A stretch of DNA of 64,000 bases from the NCBI RefSeq assembly GCF_001039355.2, contig NW_019775125.1:68697-132696 (forward strand), in the 5' to 3' direction. The notes beneath the pieces are model-generated. The model was not told where the DNA came from and ran no database searches. It saw only the letters and a list, made by a program, of their open reading frames with translations. The translations under genes and the position numbers were made by a program. Source of the DNA: Lingula anatina. Its lineage: Eukaryota > Brachiopoda > Lingulata > Lingulida > Lingulidae. Positions 62,114-64,000 of the stretch are shown here, piece after piece; within the stretch, counting starts at the first letter, position 1; each line of letters opens with the position of its first letter.

Positions 62114-64000
62114 GTGAAAATAGCAATTATTTCTCATTTCAGCACATTTTGCACCTGAAAGCTTTTCCTTTTCAAGAATTTTTTGCCTCTGTTCTTGTGT
62201 AACATGCTGGAACATCATCTCTTTTTCTCTATTCAGATGTGTCTGACAACTGAAAGCTTTTCACTTCGGTATCATCCGTTACTGTCATTAGTTGTACATC
62301 AAATTGCAGTTTTCTTTCTCTTCCATTTTCACCGGTATGGCAGCTGCAAGCTTTTCCTCTTTCTAATCATTTTATTGGTTATAAAATGACCTCACTGATG
62401 TGGCTTTAACTAACACTTAATTTCTATCTTTATTTGTATCAGCTTACTGGTTTTTCAGACAATACTGAAAATTTTCAGACTTTTAATAAAAACTATGAAA
62501 TTCTCATCAAAACAACAATTTTCCTCTCAAAACAACAGAATTACATGCAAAACTATCACAGGTTGGATAAACAGCAAAATATGGGCATGTGCATCTAGAT
62601 AACACACTAATAGTAAGGAAAAATAACAAAGTAGCCTACTTCATCAAATTTATTTCAAATTCCTTGCTTAATCGGGCTAAACAAGGGAAAGATTTCCCTA
62701 AAACTGTATCCAGTCCAAACCTCATTTCATCCATAACATTAGATCAACTAGTCTGACATGTGCCTCCCCCCCCCCCTCCCGGCCCTCTTTCCCCTCTTCA
62801 CACTGATACTGTTTATATGTTGACATAGCCCCATTACCTCATTGACCAGTCCTAACATACTGACTGACCACTTGACCAGACTGACCCCTATCCAATAAAG
62901 CACCTGCTGACCACTGACTGTAGCCAGGGAATGCCCTGGGAGGGGGGTGGGGGGGGGGGCAGGGTAAATAATTTCTCTCTGACAGTGATTAATTTTTCAT
63001 ATAAAATTTTTCTAAGGGGTAATTTCACTTTGATCTATTTTTTGCACTACTTTCCAAGGGGTTACTATCTTTATTAAATTGTTTTTATTCAAAGGTAGAT
63101 CTTTACTAAAATATGTCCTCCCCCTGATACTATTTTTTACAGACTCAGAGGTAAAAATGGCTTCCTACAGAGAGCTCACTGTATTCCTAAAGCTGAATGA
63201 GTTAGGTTGTAGAGAGTTAGCTAAATCCACCCTGACTGGAAACATTAGTTATGATAATAAAATGGTCTAATGGCCACAGTAAATCTTCATAAAAAGTTGC
63301 CACACAAATTGCCTTTCTAAAGTGCTTACTCCTTTTCAAACTCCACAACAAATAAAGGAGCCGAGTCAACTGGGAAACTCTATCTTCATCAATCCACCTG
63401 TATCAGATTTTACCACTAAAGAGTCAGCTTTCTTGGGTGGCACGACTTTCCAAACAGCAGCACAAAACAGAAGATGACTTATTTATTTATCTTACCAGCC
63501 CCCTCCAGATGCAAGTCACCCCTCATCACCCAAAAATTGTAAAGAAAATATTTACGGAATCTTGTCTGTCCCAAGCCTTGGTTCAGTTTTCTTATTGACT
63601 TGGCTTTGATGGATTTGTTCCTTCCTTTTACTGGTAAATAATATACCCAGGTGGAAAACTTTAGGCCCACATTGACAAGGCTGCACAAATGTTTTCTTTT
63701 CAATTTTTTTTAACGTGTTGCCAACAAAATGATCTGTGCGCCCTAAAAATTTTATGAATCTGAACTGCATGTAAGGTTACACATCATACCTTTAACCTCA
63801 TCCAACAAAGGTTGTGTAAATATTTCTTTTTGCCTTTTTTTTTTTCAAGCATGTTTCGGAAATAAAGCTATTTGGTGGCATTCACATATTACAGAAGTAG
63901 TACAATTTAAATATAAAAGGACCTAAAACTGCTTGCTCATTCACATTGTGACATAGAGTAGAAATTCAGATAAAGTTTAGGAGAGAGAGAGAGAGAGAGA
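62114..64000. repeat. Duplicated block, copy 2 of the 58.7/62.1-kb pair
   Basis: Starts three bases after a single N (62111) and follows 58739-60600 to the window end with scattered differences. Confidence 0.9.

Overview
The window looks like a draft assembly of a nuclear genome from an invertebrate animal, probably marine. Genes are split by GT/AG introns into small exons, the DNA is AT-rich and full of microsatellites, and there are Tc1/mariner, LINE and MITE remnants. Assembly N gaps are present. Nothing in the sequence fixes the phylum; a lophotrochozoan or other non-vertebrate bilaterian is a guess. No prokaryotic, CRISPR or phage features were seen.

Both recognised genes lie on the minus strand. 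(1) 1390-12040 holds a secreted EGF-module gene, or a pair of them. It has a signal-peptide exon (4855-4939), a possible alternative signal-peptide exon (6545-6641) and phase 1-1 EGF exons at 3263-3412, 2742-2855 and 1390-1539. Another EGF exon lies upstream at 11292-11399, with a decayed first-exon copy near 11960-12015. (2) 20769-31249 holds the PDZ plus tyrosine-phosphatase half of a PTPN4/PTPN3-type non-receptor phosphatase. Twelve exons join in frame to 418 codons, ending at a stop codon at 20769-20771. The N-terminal FERM half was not found; it may lie beyond 64000 or in exons I missed.

The rest is 3' UTR, introns and repeats. 12.6-17.5 kb is dominated by a repeat family carrying (TC)n(AC)n cores. 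31.3-64 kb is mostly long intron or intergenic DNA. It contains MITEs, an odd AACCGAGGAC repeat cluster at 36.2-36.5 kb, and a few candidate exons of unknown identity. The best of these is an open frame at 46.65-46.76 kb whose two copies differ only synonymously.

Four pairs of long near-identical blocks occur (13.6/16.35 kb, 25.5/28.4 kb, 44.3/49.7 kb, 58.7/62.1 kb), each with a single N at or near a block edge. This is what unmerged haplotypes stitched into one scaffold would give. One pair duplicates a phase-0 PDZ exon, so the apparent in-frame exon duplication is probably an assembly artefact. I see no clear new biological system. The most useful items are the assembly artefact, the tandemly duplicated exon end at 24.6 kb, the alternative first exons of the EGF gene, and the unexplained repeat clusters.
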